From assembly GCF_002197645.1 (NCBI RefSeq), contig NZ_CP021874.1, forward strand, positions 1,178,001 through 1,242,000: a stretch of 64,000 bases of DNA, in the 5' to 3' direction. This DNA comes from Enterococcus wangshanyuanii. GTDB lineage: Bacteria > Bacillota > Bacilli > Lactobacillales > Enterococcaceae. Positions within the stretch are counted from its first letter, which is position 1. Each line of letters starts with the position of its first letter. Below are positions 31,008 to 40,425 of the stretch, one piece after another. The position numbers were made by a program, and so were the translations under genes. The notes beneath the pieces are model-generated. The model was not told the DNA's origin and made no database searches. It saw only the letters and a program-made list of their open reading frames with translations.

Positions 31008-31241
31008 AAAAAAGGCGCTCTCCATTGCAACACAAGGACGATAATTCGCGGTACCACCTTGTTTGCAATGAAGCCGCCTGACATTCATTACCTCTTAAAC
31101 GATCCGATAACGCAGGATATGCGGCACTGTTTCCAGCACGATTATTAAAAGAGAGCAAAATCAACACATACGGGCATTTCTTTTCAGCCAGGAGAAATGT
31201 CTCTACATCCGCGTACTTTTGGTCAATCCATTCTTTTAGAC
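31008..31241 (-). promoter_or_regulatory. T-box leader of alaS
   Basis: The minus-strand leader carries the T-box AAGGTGGTACCGCG (31047-31060). A terminator is formed by GGCG..TCATTGCAAaCAAGG pairing with CCTTGTgTTGCAATGGA..CGCC and followed by a T run (31008-31080). The upstream 150 nt can form stem I and contain the expected AGAG-type and loop elements. Uncharged tRNA-Ala should stabilise the antiterminator. I did not assign the GCN specifier codon. A 60-codon frame inside the leader is not a gene. Confidence 0.92.
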
Positions 31242-31248
31242 ACTTGAA

Positions 31249-31277
31249 ATTATAAGGATTTTTGACTGTTTTGTCAA
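31249..31277 (-). promoter_or_regulatory. Consensus sigma-A promoter of the alaS T-box leader
   Basis: TTGACA (31272-31277), exactly 17 bp, TATAAT (31249-31254) on the minus strand: a perfect match to the vegetative consensus, as expected when control is by transcription termination. Confidence 0.92.
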
Positions 31278-31327
31278 TAAGCAGCCGGAATTATCCTTTT
31301 GCCTATGTCTTTGCTCAACAAAATCAG

Positions 31328-32650
31328 CTATTTTTGTCTTTCATTATATTGATAATCATACAGATAGAGCAGTTGCCCATTCTGTTCATCTATCTTATAT
31401 TGCTTACGTCCAGTTACCGCATAGACCGCATTATTCTCCTTGAAAAGCATCACCGGATCTTCACTGTCGGTATCCTGATCCAATACAGTCCGCCAGAAAA
31501 TTTGTGCTTTCTTTAAGGATACCTTAGCTAAGATTTTTTCCTTTGAATGCCGCTTTGCTTTATAAACAACAAAAGCCATATCTTGTTCGTTCATACTAGG
31601 TTCAACTTCAACGTCAAGAAAATCTGGATATAATTTCTCAAGTGCTGCTAATTCCTTTTGAGTATCTAATGAATTCCAATGTTCTTTCATGAAACCATTA
31701 TACTGATCTACAATTTTTTCATAGTCAGAATTTTTGATGACCTCTTTTGTTTTTAAATCAACTTTATAATAGTGACCATCTAAGCCATAAAAATAAATCG
31801 AAGATTCATCGATGATCGCATAGTCTGTTTGCTGATAGCTTAAATTATCCTTTAGTTCTGGGATTTCTGCCAACCATTCTTGTTCAGTCAGACGGATTTT
31901 CCCCGTTGCCTCATCAATAAAATAGAGCCGTTCTTTTTTACTATCGACTGTAAATAGACCGTCCTGTGTACTGCCGATGAGATATTCCTGCCACTTAGAA
32001 TGTTTTGTCCACGCCGTTTCACCCGTTTTTAAATCCACTGCAGTAATCAAAAAGTAAGTCATACTCGTAGAAATTCCAGAGCTGGATCTGCCGTTAGGAA
32101 TTCGTTGTCTGATTTTATTGATGGATATCGAGTTGCCTGCTTTATTTTTCGTCACGATCGTTTGAGCATCTTGTTCAAAAACGATCCTCGAAAAAGCGCC
32201 AGCAAAAACAGTCATCACAAATGTTGCTACTAGAAATTCAACAATAAAAACCATAGTATAAATTTGTATGCTTTTTTTGACCCCTGCTTTATTCTTTTTA
32301 AACAATGAATGCAGCATAAATATAAACGTTACAAGTATCACACCATAAATGATCCCCAGCATGACATCATTAAATAACCAGCCGTTAAACTGCCACTTTT
32401 TGAAAAACGAAGGCTGTAACAAGGCTAATAGAAACGAGCCCAATAATATATTTATAACGAAAACACTGATCAGCTGAGGGATCCGCCTTTTTAAACTAAC
32501 TCGTTTTAGTTTGAGATCTTTTCCTAGATCAATGAATAAACGAGTAAAATAGAACATCGACCATCCATAAAAAAGGGTCAATAAGCCATTGTGAACGATA
32601 CTGTCGGTATATCTAAATAAATTCATCCAGCTGGTCAAAAATTCCTGCAT
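31328..32650 (-). CDS. Membrane protein with extracytoplasmic beta-rich domain, unknown function
   Basis: A 440-residue protein with four or so membrane helices in the first 170 residues (for example SVFVINILLGSFLLALL and FIVEFLVATFVMTVFAGAF). A C-terminal region of repeated strand motifs follows (AVDLKTGETAWTKHS, YFIDEATGKIRLTE, YKIDEQNGQLLYLYD), each with the D-x-x-T/N-G-x pattern of PQQ-type beta-propeller blades. I do not recognise a named family. It is 20 bp downstream of the FGE-like gene and likely co-transcribed with it. Confidence 0.7.
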   Translation of the reverse strand: MQEFLTSWMNLFRYTDSIVHNGLLTLFYGWSMFYFTRLFIDLGKDLKLKRVSLKRRIPQLISVFVINILLGSFLLALLQPSFFKKWQFNGWLFNDVMLGIIYGVILVTFIFMLHSLFKKNKAGVKKSIQIYTMVFIVEFLVATFVMTVFAGAFSRIVFEQDAQTIVTKNKAGNSISINKIRQRIPNGRSSSGISTSMTYFLITAVDLKTGETAWTKHSKWQEYLIGSTQDGLFTVDSKKERLYFIDEATGKIRLTEQEWLAEIPELKDNLSYQQTDYAIIDESSIYFYGLDGHYYKVDLKTKEVIKNSDYEKIVDQYNGFMKEHWNSLDTQKELAALEKLYPDFLDVEVEPSMNEQDMAFVVYKAKRHSKEKILAKVSLKKAQIFWRTVLDQDTDSEDPVMLFKENNAVYAVTGRKQYKIDEQNGQLLYLYDYQYNERQK

Positions 32651-32669
32651 AACCGTTCCTGCCTTTCAC

Positions 32670-33773
32670 TTATAAGTCAACGATGATACTTTTACGATAA
32701 AGATATTTCTCTGGATCTAATTCTTGATCAGGCTGCACCAAATGCTCGGAACAGTAATAAGTAGACAGCGGCAGCATCTGTTCAATCAAATGACTTCCAT
32801 TTGATTGAACACTCAGTTTTGAAACAGCTGGATCTTGAGTAAGTTCGTACCGATTTCTTTGTGTATCCACCACCAAGCCAAACATGTTAGAGCCATTCAT
32901 CTTTTCTTTGATTTTCCTACCGGATTCATTGTTTTGTAAAAGTAACTCATTTCCCCAACGAAACAATCGTCTAGTCCCTGCTCCCACAGCAAATTCCCAC
33001 TGATCCTCTGTTAAAAGATCAAACCCTTGCTGCTGTATCGCCGTTCTTAGCTGTGAATGCGTATAGGCTTTGTGATCATAAACAAAATAGCATTCCGCAT
33101 CAGGAACAAATTCTAAATAAAACTGATTTTCTTCTAAAACCGTTTGAGGAAAAGACCAGGTCAAACTTTCGACTGCTGTTAGTTTAGGAAAGATGGCCTC
33201 ACAAATTTTCTTTTCACAAGAAGCAAACGCTTCAACCTCTCCTTCAAAGGCACCAGTGATCGTATCGATAATGCCTAAAAACTCCGTGCCGGCTGGTAAG
33301 GCATATTTTTGCACAAACATCGCAGGAACCTCTGCTTTTCTTAGCGATGTTGTATGGTCATTAATATAAGTTGAAATGCCTTCTAGCGTATGCAAATCAT
33401 AAAGCTCTTCTGGCTCAAGCCATTGAGCATTAGAATCGATTGCTTCATTCGTCAATGTTGTTTTAAATTGTGTTTGTTCAAGACTTGTAACATCAAAATT
33501 TAAAAGCTCATGAGGGCGCAATCCTTCTGCCCCTAAATCCCAACCTAAGATCGCTTTACTATTTTTAGGAATAAAAACAAATAACTCTCCATCTAGCTCA
33601 ATTTCAAAAGTACGACATTTAATCCCATAGAGCTCAAAATCAACAAGCTCAATCATCGTAATATCTACTTTCGGAGGAATAAAATACATTAATAATTGCT
33701 GCAAACAAGCTGTCTTTTCAGTATCGGTCAATTTTTTCCACTGTGCCCATTCAATTTGTTCAAATAGCTCCAA
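32670..33773 (-). CDS. Unknown protein with FGE-sulfatase-like C-terminal segment
   Basis: A 367-residue soluble protein. Residues about 252-276 (LLTEDQWEFAVGAG then RRLFRWGNEL) closely follow the L-P-T-E-x-E-W-E-x-A-x-R-G ... W-G-N-E signature of formylglycine-generating-enzyme-like domains. NMFGLVVDTQRNRYELTQDP at 296-315 echoes the N-x-F-G-L-x-D-M-x-G-N-V-W-E-W block, but with the key residues altered. The N-terminal 240 residues are unrecognised. It may be a non-catalytic FGE-fold protein. The start is TTG at 33773 with GGAGG 7 nt upstream. Confidence 0.65.
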   Translation of the reverse strand: MELFEQIEWAQWKKLTDTEKTACLQQLLMYFIPPKVDITMIELVDFELYGIKCRTFEIELDGELFVFIPKNSKAILGWDLGAEGLRPHELLNFDVTSLEQTQFKTTLTNEAIDSNAQWLEPEELYDLHTLEGISTYINDHTTSLRKAEVPAMFVQKYALPAGTEFLGIIDTITGAFEGEVEAFASCEKKICEAIFPKLTAVESLTWSFPQTVLEENQFYLEFVPDAECYFVYDHKAYTHSQLRTAIQQQGFDLLTEDQWEFAVGAGTRRLFRWGNELLLQNNESGRKIKEKMNGSNMFGLVVDTQRNRYELTQDPAVSKLSVQSNGSHLIEQMLPLSTYYCSEHLVQPDQELDPEKYLYRKSIIVDL

Positions 33774-33886
33774 AACGGCTCCTCCTCATTCCTATAAAAC
33801 TGTCAGTTACCTCAAGTATACCATTGAAAAGGATTTTCATTAAGAAAAATCACCAACTGTTTCATCACATGGTGCTTCTCTTTAAA

Positions 33887-33930
33887 AACAAAAAAGCTGA
33901 GATAAAAGTAACGATCACCTTTATCTCAGT
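33887..33930 (-). terminator. Terminator after cshB
   Basis: Minus strand CTGAGATAAAGGTG / CTTTTATCTCAG stem followed by CTTTTTTG, immediately after the cshB stop. Confidence 0.8.
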
Positions 33931-33934
33931 CTGA

Positions 33935-35287
33935 CTATTTATAACTATTTTTTTTTGACTTTTTGGCTGTTCTTGTTTGTTGCCGACGTTCAACTTTACG
34001 CTTTTGCTTATTGCTGGCGGAAATAGCCCAATCGATTTTTTTCTTATAGCCAGGTTTGATTTTTTTCTTTTTCTTTTTAACTAAACCGATCAATGTTGGA
34101 TCTTCAAGCGCATCCTTCGTTTTTTCGCGTTTTGTTCTACGGTTACGGTCATAAGTATCAACGACTTCACCGTCTTTAATTTCTTTTGGCTGGAATTTGA
34201 TGCCCAGCTGCTCTACTTCTGAGATTGCTTCCTCATCGGCTGGTGAATAGAGTGTAATTGCAATTCCGTCAAGTCCGTTTCGACCTGTTCTTCCCACCCG
34301 ATGGATAAAGAAATCCAAATCACTTGGCACTTCCGCATTGATTACATGGGACACGCCTTCGATATCGATCCCTCGTGCCGCTAAATCAGTAGCCACAACA
34401 TATTGAAATTCCAAATCCTGAACTTGACGCATCACGCGTTTACGTTCTCTTGGAGAAATATCACCATGGATCTTTGCTACTTTTAGGCCTTGACCTTTCA
34501 AGTATTCCGTGATCTCATCCACACGCTGCTTCGTATTCGCAAAGACGATCGCTAAATAGGGATGACCGATTGTCAACAATTGATAAATCAAACGGTTCTT
34601 ATCTTTGCCTTTCGTTGAAATCAACCAGTTATCGATCGTTTCAGAAATAATATTTTTTGGCTGAATGTGTTCAACGACAGGATTTTCCATATACTTTTTA
34701 AGGAATGGTTTCAATTTTTCAGGGATCGTTGCTGAGAAGACCAGCATTTGTAAATTACTTGGCAAGCGACCAGCAATTTGATCGACATCCTCTAAAAAGC
34801 CCATATCTAAAGTCATATCCGCTTCATCAACGACAAAGGCAAACGCTGTGCGTGCTTTTAAGGCCTGCTCATTGATCAGATCCAAAATTCTTCCTGGTGT
34901 ACCGATCACAACATGCGGCTGCTGATTTTTCAACTTAGCCAGTTGACGCTGTTTATCAGTTCCTCCAACAAAATTAGTCACACGAATTTCTGGTTGGCTG
35001 AATTTTCCAATTTGGCTTGCTTCCTGATAAATTTGATTCGCCAGTTCACGACTTGGCGCTGTGATCAAGATTTGTACCTCATCTAATTGAGGGTTTATTT
35101 TGTTCATCAAAGGTAGTAAAAATGTATGGGTCTTTCCACTTCCTGTTTGAGATTGACCGATCACACTTTTGCCTTTTTTGATTACAGGAATCAATTTTTC
35201 CTGTACCTCTGTTGGCTGTTCAAACCCTTTATCTGCTAATGCTTCCATAATAAAATCATTGAATTGAAATTGTTTAAATGAACTCAT
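33935..35287 (-). CDS. cshB: DEAD-box RNA helicase, CshB type
   Basis: An ATP-dependent RNA helicase of 450 residues. In order: Q motif (FEQPTEVQEKLIP), Walker A SQTGSGKT, PSRELA, GTPGRILDL, DEAD in FVVDEADMTLDMGF, SAT, ATDLAARGIDIEGV and HRVGRTGR, then a very basic C-terminal tail (KKKKKKIKPGYKKK) for RNA binding. It matches CshB by its length and tail; in Bacillus this protein acts in cold-shock RNA remodelling and ribosome assembly. Single gene with its own terminator. Confidence 0.9.
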   Translation of the reverse strand: MSSFKQFQFNDFIMEALADKGFEQPTEVQEKLIPVIKKGKSVIGQSQTGSGKTHTFLLPLMNKINPQLDEVQILITAPSRELANQIYQEASQIGKFSQPEIRVTNFVGGTDKQRQLAKLKNQQPHVVIGTPGRILDLINEQALKARTAFAFVVDEADMTLDMGFLEDVDQIAGRLPSNLQMLVFSATIPEKLKPFLKKYMENPVVEHIQPKNIISETIDNWLISTKGKDKNRLIYQLLTIGHPYLAIVFANTKQRVDEITEYLKGQGLKVAKIHGDISPRERKRVMRQVQDLEFQYVVATDLAARGIDIEGVSHVINAEVPSDLDFFIHRVGRTGRNGLDGIAITLYSPADEEAISEVEQLGIKFQPKEIKDGEVVDTYDRNRRTKREKTKDALEDPTLIGLVKKKKKKIKPGYKKKIDWAISASNKQKRKVERRQQTRTAKKSKKNSYK

Positions 35288-35353
35288 TTTCTCACCGCTT
35301 TCTATCCTTGTTGTCTAAGTCCTCATGCATTATACCATAAAATCCATTAAGCC

Positions 35354-36529
35354 TTAGTCATTTTCGATCATTTTCTCTCTTTTTATCGTACTGATCGTAT
35401 ACGTATGACTGGCTTTTTCATAAAACAGACGTCGCTTCTTAGAAAAAAGCACATAAACTACATTTATTGCGAATAAAAATAGTAAAAATAGACAGAAAAG
35501 AAACAGCATCAGTGTGACCAACTGAAGCATCCGATTCGACGAGTTGAGTAATCCAGCTGGTCCGGAAATGAATAAGCTGATTAAACCATAGACAAAATAC
35601 AAATAGCCATAGCGGACGAATAACGCTTTAAAGCTGATTCTCTCACGTCCTTCTTGTACGATTTTGATTCGTACGATCTTTTTACCAAGCGTTTCGCCAT
35701 TTGTCACAGTTGGAAGGATCATAAATACAACGAAAACCATCACAAAAAACCAAATACGATCTTCCAGAAACGGATACTCTGACAAAAGAGTCCGATATTC
35801 AGGAATCAATTTGAGTAAAAAGATCAGCACACCTTGAACGATCGAAATAACAAACCAGTCGATCAAAAACGCCGCAAAACGTCTAAACAGACTAACAGAC
35901 TGTCCTTTTTCATAGGCTGTTTCATCCAATTCATCTCTCGTTGGAAATAAAAAGGTCAGCATCGGTGTGATCGCATAGCCCAAGATACCGCCGAATGTAT
36001 TGTTGATCAAATCATTCACATCCGCTAAGCGATAAGGCCTAGGATAAATAAAATACAGACCACTCAGTTGAGTCAATTCAAAAAATAACTAGAGCAGAAA
36101 ACTAGCAAGCACAACTTTTTTAAAGGAAAATTTATAATAGTACCGCAGATACACTCCGAAAGGCATCAAAAGCAACATATTAAATACAGGCTCCAACACA
36201 ACTCCTTGTTTTAATGCAGGAACAAATGTACTTGGCTCATGGATATTCAACACTGTTCCATTCAAGAAACGCTCTACAAAATAAAACGGACGTAACTCTA
36301 AATATTGACTCGTATATTGAGCAACCTCTGCTCTAGGCGGTAAGGGTAAAATAACTAAAAAATAGGCACAGAGAAGATAAAAGACAAATGAATAAAGAAT
36401 AATTGCCCGCCATAATAAAAATGTGCCGTATTTGCGGTACTCTCGAATCACCAGAACAAACGAAATCGCAAATGCTAAGAATGGAAAAACGATCATTGCC
36501 GTTTTGATCGGTACTGTATAAGCTGACAT
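35354..36529 (-). pseudogene. VanZ-RDD membrane protein gene interrupted by an in-frame amber codon
   Basis: Two frames, 36529-36089 (146 residues, VanZ-type helices) and 36076-35354 (240 residues, end of VanZ then an RDD domain FRRFAAFLIDWFVISIVQG), lie in the same reading frame. They are separated only by TAG at 36089-36091 and four sense codons (LFFE). Read through, they give one protein of about 391 residues with the usual VanZ-family order, including TQLSGLYFIYPRPYRLADVNDLINNTFGG straddling the break. A single substitution in a serine or similar codon explains it. Either a recent pseudogene, a sequencing error, or a split pair. The TTG at 36076 has no good ribosome site. The N-terminal part has GAGGAAG before its ATG. 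Confidence 0.85.
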
Positions 36530-36612
36530 GTCGACTCACTTCCTCACTTTCAGTGTAGTAGAAAATGACTACTTTGTCATTCATAATAAGTCTATTTAAG
36601 AAAAAATATATT

Positions 36613-36640
36613 TTGCAAATCAAAAAAATTGCAGTATGAT
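36613..36640 (+). promoter_or_regulatory. Promoter of the 107-residue membrane protein gene
   Basis: TTGCAA (36613-36618), 16-bp spacer, TATGAT (36635-36640) on the plus strand, followed by a leader with a small CGTTC/GAACG hairpin. Confidence 0.65.
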
Positions 36641-36706
36641 TGAAATAGATAGCCTGATATAATTATTTAGCCCGTTCTATGAACGTTTATTCGAGGAGGT
36701 TTTTTT

Positions 36707-37030
36707 ATGTTAAATGCTTATTTTGCTTTTGGCGTTCCTGTTTTTTTAGTCTTTTTATATATTATTTTCGCTATTATTCGGAAAAAAAGTAAGATTCATT
36801 ACATCGGTTTTGTCCTTTTATTGATCGGAGTCTTTATGATGGCTTTCAGTTTTCAAGTCCTTCAAGGATTATGGACGTTAGAAGAAAATCATGCCACTGA
36901 ACAACTAGAAAAATTAGGCTATTCACCAGAATTATTGTGGCTTCCACTTATTTTAGGTGCAGTGTTGGCAATTCTCAATCTCTTGAGAGGTGTAAAGAGG
37001 GTAAAGTCTTTTCGTGATGAATCCAATTAA
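36707..37030 (+). CDS. Small membrane protein, unknown function
   Basis: A 107-residue protein with three hydrophobic segments: about 5-25 (FGVPVFLVFLYIIFAII), 31-51 (YIGFVLLLIGVFMMAFSFQVL) and 76-95 (LLWLPLILGAVLAILNLL). A basic tail follows. No recognised family. The start has a strong GAGGAGG 7 nt upstream. Single-gene unit with clear promoter and terminator, so probably real and expressed. Confidence 0.75.
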   Translation: MLNAYFAFGVPVFLVFLYIIFAIIRKKSKIHYIGFVLLLIGVFMMAFSFQVLQGLWTLEENHATEQLEKLGYSPELLWLPLILGAVLAILNLLRGVKRVKSFRDESN

Positions 37031-37050
37031 AAAATAAATAGAAAGTATGT

Positions 37051-37090
37051 GGCTGGAATGAAGATACGTCTCCATTCCAGCCTTTTTTAA
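37051..37090 (+). terminator. Terminator after the 107-residue membrane protein gene
   Basis: GGCTGGAATG / CATTCCAGCC perfect 10-bp stem followed by TTTTTT. Confidence 0.9.
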
Positions 37091-37165
37091 TTATAACCCT
37101 TCATTGCTTTTTATAGTAGCCACTTGCTATAATTAAGATTATCACTAAATAACAGAGGTAAATTT

Positions 37166-37585
37166 ATGGATATCTGGAAAACCTTGTACGAAAAAGCGAA
37201 AAAAGAATATTATCCCACAGAAGTCACCTCATTTATTTATGCGCACCATGTAGTCAGTGCTTTAGAAAGCGAAAACGGTGAAATTTACACTGGTTTTTGT
37301 ATTGAAAGTTGCAGTGGCGTGATGGATTTATGTGCTGAACGGACAGCCGCATTAAATATGTATATGAATAGTGGTCAAACCGTTATAAAACGCATCATAA
37401 CCTTTCGTAGTGAAGCACCTGAAGGACTGGGTGGAATGCCGTGTGGCGCTTGTAGAGAACTATTGCTACAGTTTTCTCCTAAAAATAAAGAGACAGAAAT
37501 CATGGTTGATTATCAGAAACGAGAAACGATTACACTTGAAGAGTTAGTTCCTAATTGGTGGGGTTGGTCGAGATATGAAAATTAA
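37166..37585 (+). CDS. Cytidine deaminase-like zinc enzyme
   Basis: A 139-residue protein of the cytidine deaminase fold. CAER (within VMDLCAERTAALNMY) supplies a zinc ligand and the catalytic glutamate, and MPCGACRELLLQF supplies the other two zinc cysteines. The divergent N terminus and the C terminus (LEELVPNWWGWSRYEN) fit the blasticidin-S-deaminase-like branch better than housekeeping Cdd. The substrate is unknown; nucleoside deamination is a reasonable inference. Stands alone with a GAGG ribosome site. Confidence 0.8.
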   Translation: MDIWKTLYEKAKKEYYPTEVTSFIYAHHVVSALESENGEIYTGFCIESCSGVMDLCAERTAALNMYMNSGQTVIKRIITFRSEAPEGLGGMPCGACRELLLQFSPKNKETEIMVDYQKRETITLEELVPNWWGWSRYEN

Positions 37586-37879
37586 TAGGTTCTGACATTT
37601 GCTAAAAAAAACGAGAAACAATACGCTCTCGCTTTCTCCTATTAATTACGCACTATTCACATTTTTTCATGAAAATAAAATTCAAAAAATTTCTTCTGTT
37701 CCCGTTGAGCTAGGGTATTCAATTCAGTATATTTAATTCGTAAAATAGAAATGAATAGATAATATCACTATACATTTTTCATTCGAACTCCATTGGACAT
37801 AGTACACAATAAAAAATATAGAGTTGCTACAAGATACAACTAACTATATATCTTGTATTATCAAAACATAAAATATCAA
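37586..37879. other. Gene-free AT-rich spacer between convergent genes
   Basis: Contains an 8-bp inverted repeat ACAAGATA...TATCTTGT near 37829-37857 and no credible open frame. Confidence 0.5.
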
Positions 37880-37911
37880 AAAAGAGTAACTAGATAGCTA
37901 TCTAATTACTC
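37880..37911 (-). terminator. Terminator after the PhnA/YjdM gene
   Basis: Minus strand GAGTAATTAGATAG / CTATCTAGTTACTC followed by TTTTTTG. Confidence 0.85.
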
Positions 37912-37942
37912 AATGAAATCTTATAAACAAATTATCACATTC

Positions 37943-38287
37943 CTAATTCTTCTTCACAAATTCCGATTTCAATTTCATCGGACCAAAGCCTTCTACTTTA
38001 CAATCAATATTGTGTCCATCAGCTGCATCTGCAACTAAACGAATGCCTTTGACCTTCGTTCCCTGTTTTATTGCACCACTGGCACCTTTGACTTTTAGAT
38101 CTTTGATGACTGTGACATTATCACCATCTGCCAATACATTTCCATTAGCATCTTTGATTACAGCTGTTGTATCTTCAGCAGCTTCTTCTGTCGACCATTC
38201 ATGTCCGCATTCTGGACAAATCATCATGCCGCGATCCTCATAAGTATAAGTAGAGCCGCATTCAGGGCAACTTGGTAAATTTTCCAT
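37943..38287 (-). CDS. yjdM: PhnA/YjdM family zinc-ribbon protein
   Basis: A 114-residue protein with an N-terminal zinc ribbon (CPECG at about 8-12 and CPECG at 24-28) and a C-terminal PhnA domain ([20 protein letters not shown], then [10 protein letters not shown]). The family was once named for alkylphosphonate use, but no phosphonate genes are near and the role is unclear. ATG has a GGAG ribosome site. Confidence 0.9.
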   Translation of the reverse strand: MENLPSCPECGSTYTYEDRGMMICPECGHEWSTEEAAEDTTAVIKDANGNVLADGDNVTVIKDLKVKGASGAIKQGTKVKGIRLVADAADGHNIDCKVEGFGPMKLKSEFVKKN

Positions 38288-38417
38288 TTCATTTCTCCTT
38301 TAACTAATCAGTCAGAAAGCAACCAGTTATAGCAACCTGATTGCCCTCATTCTTCTTTATTCTATCGTATTTTGTAGTGAAAGGAAAGCCCCGCGGGAAG
38401 CCGTAGTGGCTTACAAC

Positions 38418-39260
38418 TTATTTTGCTTCTTGCCCTTTTTCTACATAGGAAAGATCATTCACACTGTCAACTGAATATTTGCCATCTTTGTAGGTGACTT
38501 TTGAGACACTCGCATTTTTTAAACCGCCATCTGGTAAGTCAGCATTTGAATCCAATTCTCCCAATAAAGTGATGATACTCATCCCGTGAGACACGACTAA
38601 AACATTATTTGCACCTTCTTTTTGAGCGTCTTTCACTAAATCATCCAACGCATTTGTCAGTCGATCAATAATCGTTTGGCTATCTTCTGCGGGCCAATTG
38701 ACACCTTCTTCAACATTTTTCTTGTCTAACTTAGATAACACATCTGCAAAATCAAGAATTCCTTTATAGAAACCGACTTCCTGCATCCATTCATTATATT
38801 CTTCGAATGTTTTTCCCTGCTCTTTTGCAACTGCTGTCAGCATTTCTTCATTCATCAATCCTTCATAGGTACCAAAATTATATTCTCTTAAACGTTTGTC
38901 TTTTGTCATTTTCTTGATCATATCTTCTTGTCCATTATTTTGCAGGACTAACTCAGCCGTTTCGATCGCACGACCACTATCACTAGTTACGACTTTATCA
39001 AAGCTTACGTCCGATAACCCTTTACCTAAATGCTCAGCTACTTCAACTCCTGCTGGTGTTAAAGGTGCATCGATCCAGCCTTGGGAACGATCGACCGTAT
39101 TCAACATCGTTTTCCCATGACGAGCAAGATAAATCACGACCTCAGAATTTTTATTTTCTTTCGTATCTGCTTTCTTCTCTTCTGTTGCTGTTCCACTATT
39201 ACATCCTGCTAATACCATTGATACTAATGCTGCTCCAACAAACAATTTTTTCAATTTCAT
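38418..39260 (-). CDS. Histidine phosphatase superfamily lipoprotein
   Basis: A 280-residue protein with a lipoprotein signal peptide (MKLKKLFVGAALVSMVLAGC, lipobox LAGC, Cys20). It also has a phosphoglycerate-mutase-like domain: YLARHGKTMLN carries the catalytic histidine, SDSGRAIETAE and NVLVVSHGMSIITLL the remaining active-site residues. It is therefore membrane-anchored and acts outside the cell on an unknown phosphate ester. Similar secreted phosphatases occur in enterococci and lactobacilli. Single gene. Confidence 0.88.
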   Translation of the reverse strand: MKLKKLFVGAALVSMVLAGCNSGTATEEKKADTKENKNSEVVIYLARHGKTMLNTVDRSQGWIDAPLTPAGVEVAEHLGKGLSDVSFDKVVTSDSGRAIETAELVLQNNGQEDMIKKMTKDKRLREYNFGTYEGLMNEEMLTAVAKEQGKTFEEYNEWMQEVGFYKGILDFADVLSKLDKKNVEEGVNWPAEDSQTIIDRLTNALDDLVKDAQKEGANNVLVVSHGMSIITLLGELDSNADLPDGGLKNASVSKVTYKDGKYSVDSVNDLSYVEKGQEAK

Positions 39261-39457
39261 TTTTCTTTCTCCTTTATCCTAAACATTATTTTTTATTGAA
39301 TAGAAATAACAGTAACCGTCCCTTTAAAAAAGAAAAAAAACCCAACTATCCCAAATAAAAATACTTGGTATAATCAGGTTTAGCTTGTCTAAGACAATCA
39401 CTATCCACTATTCAACTAACATTAGTATAATGGATTATCAATAAATTGTAAATGCTT

Positions 39458-40414
39458 TCATACGTTATTTTTAAACTTTTTGCACAATTGTTGAATTTCA
39501 CGATAGATTACAGCAACTTCAGCAGCGTCTTTAGCATTAGCTCCACTAGCCAAAGGATGGCCACCGCCATGATGCTCTTTCGCTAATTCATTGATCACAG
39601 GCCCTTTTGATCTTAAGCGTACACGGTAATAGCCTTCTGGCTGTTGTACAAAAATTCCCCAGGCTAGCACTTCATCGATCATTCCAGGTAAAGAGACAAT
39701 AGCCGCAGTTTCTGAATCAACGATGCCATATTCATCCAGCAAACTTTGCGGTAGGATGACCTTTCCAGCACCATTTTCGTCAACCTCAATATTTTGGTAC
39801 ACGTAACCTGCTAATTTGGCAACATTCATAGGCATTTGCTCCAGCTCACGATTTAAATCAGTTGGGTCAAAGTCATAGGTCATTAATTCTGCTGCTACCT
39901 CTAAAGTATGAGAAGTCGTTGCCGGATATAAAAATCGGCCAGTATCGCCAATGATCCCTGCATATAGCAGTCTTGCTGCTTCATCATTCATCGTTAGCTC
40001 CGCTTGATTATGATGATAAAAATCAACAATAATTTCACTGCAGCTACTAGCTTCTGTATTGACCCAAACCAAATCACCATAAGGCTCATCATTAGGATGA
40101 TGATCGATTTTGATCAATTGTTTTCCTAGCTTATAGCGGTCATCACTGATTCTAGGCGAATTGGCTGTATCTGTGACGATCACAAGTGCATCTTCATAGT
40201 CTTCATCAGAAACTTCATCCATCGTGGCTAAAAATTCTAATCCTTCAACAGGTCCGCCGACTTGGTAAATCTTTTTTTCCGGAAAGCTAGTACGTAATAG
40301 TTCAGCCAACCCAACCTGGGAACCAATTGCATCTGGATCAGGTCGCTGGTGGCGATGTATAATAATTGTTTCATATGCTTTGATCGTTGTTAAAATCTCT
40401 TTTAAAACATCCAT
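39458..40414 (-). CDS. nrnA: Bifunctional oligoribonuclease/PAP phosphatase
   Basis: Degrades very short RNAs and hydrolyses 3'-phosphoadenosine 5'-phosphate. The 318-residue DHH/DHHA1 protein shows IIIHRHQRPDPDAIGSQ (metal site), VIVTDTANSPRI, IDHHPNDEPYG (the DHH motif), and the C-terminal GGGHPLASGA of DHHA1. ATG at 40414 is chosen because AGGAGG lies 7 nt upstream; two earlier ATGs are too close to or before that site. It follows the CBS/DRTGG regulator by 11 bp, the same pair as ytoI-nrnA in Bacillus. Confidence 0.93.
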   Translation of the reverse strand: MDVLKEILTTIKAYETIIIHRHQRPDPDAIGSQVGLAELLRTSFPEKKIYQVGGPVEGLEFLATMDEVSDEDYEDALVIVTDTANSPRISDDRYKLGKQLIKIDHHPNDEPYGDLVWVNTEASSCSEIIVDFYHHNQAELTMNDEAARLLYAGIIGDTGRFLYPATTSHTLEVAAELMTYDFDPTDLNRELEQMPMNVAKLAGYVYQNIEVDENGAGKVILPQSLLDEYGIVDSETAAIVSLPGMIDEVLAWGIFVQQPEGYYRVRLRSKGPVINELAKEHHGGGHPLASGANAKDAAEVAVIYREIQQLCKKFKNNV

Positions 40415-40425
40415 CTTCATTCCTC

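Noticed and set aside
30985..31167. 60-codon frame upstream of alaS
   Set aside because: Lies wholly inside the T-box leader and has no ribosome site.
38380..38415. Possible terminator after the phosphatase lipoprotein
   Set aside because: Only a 5-bp AAGCC/GGCTT stem and a CCCGCGGG palindrome, with no T run directly after; too weak to list.
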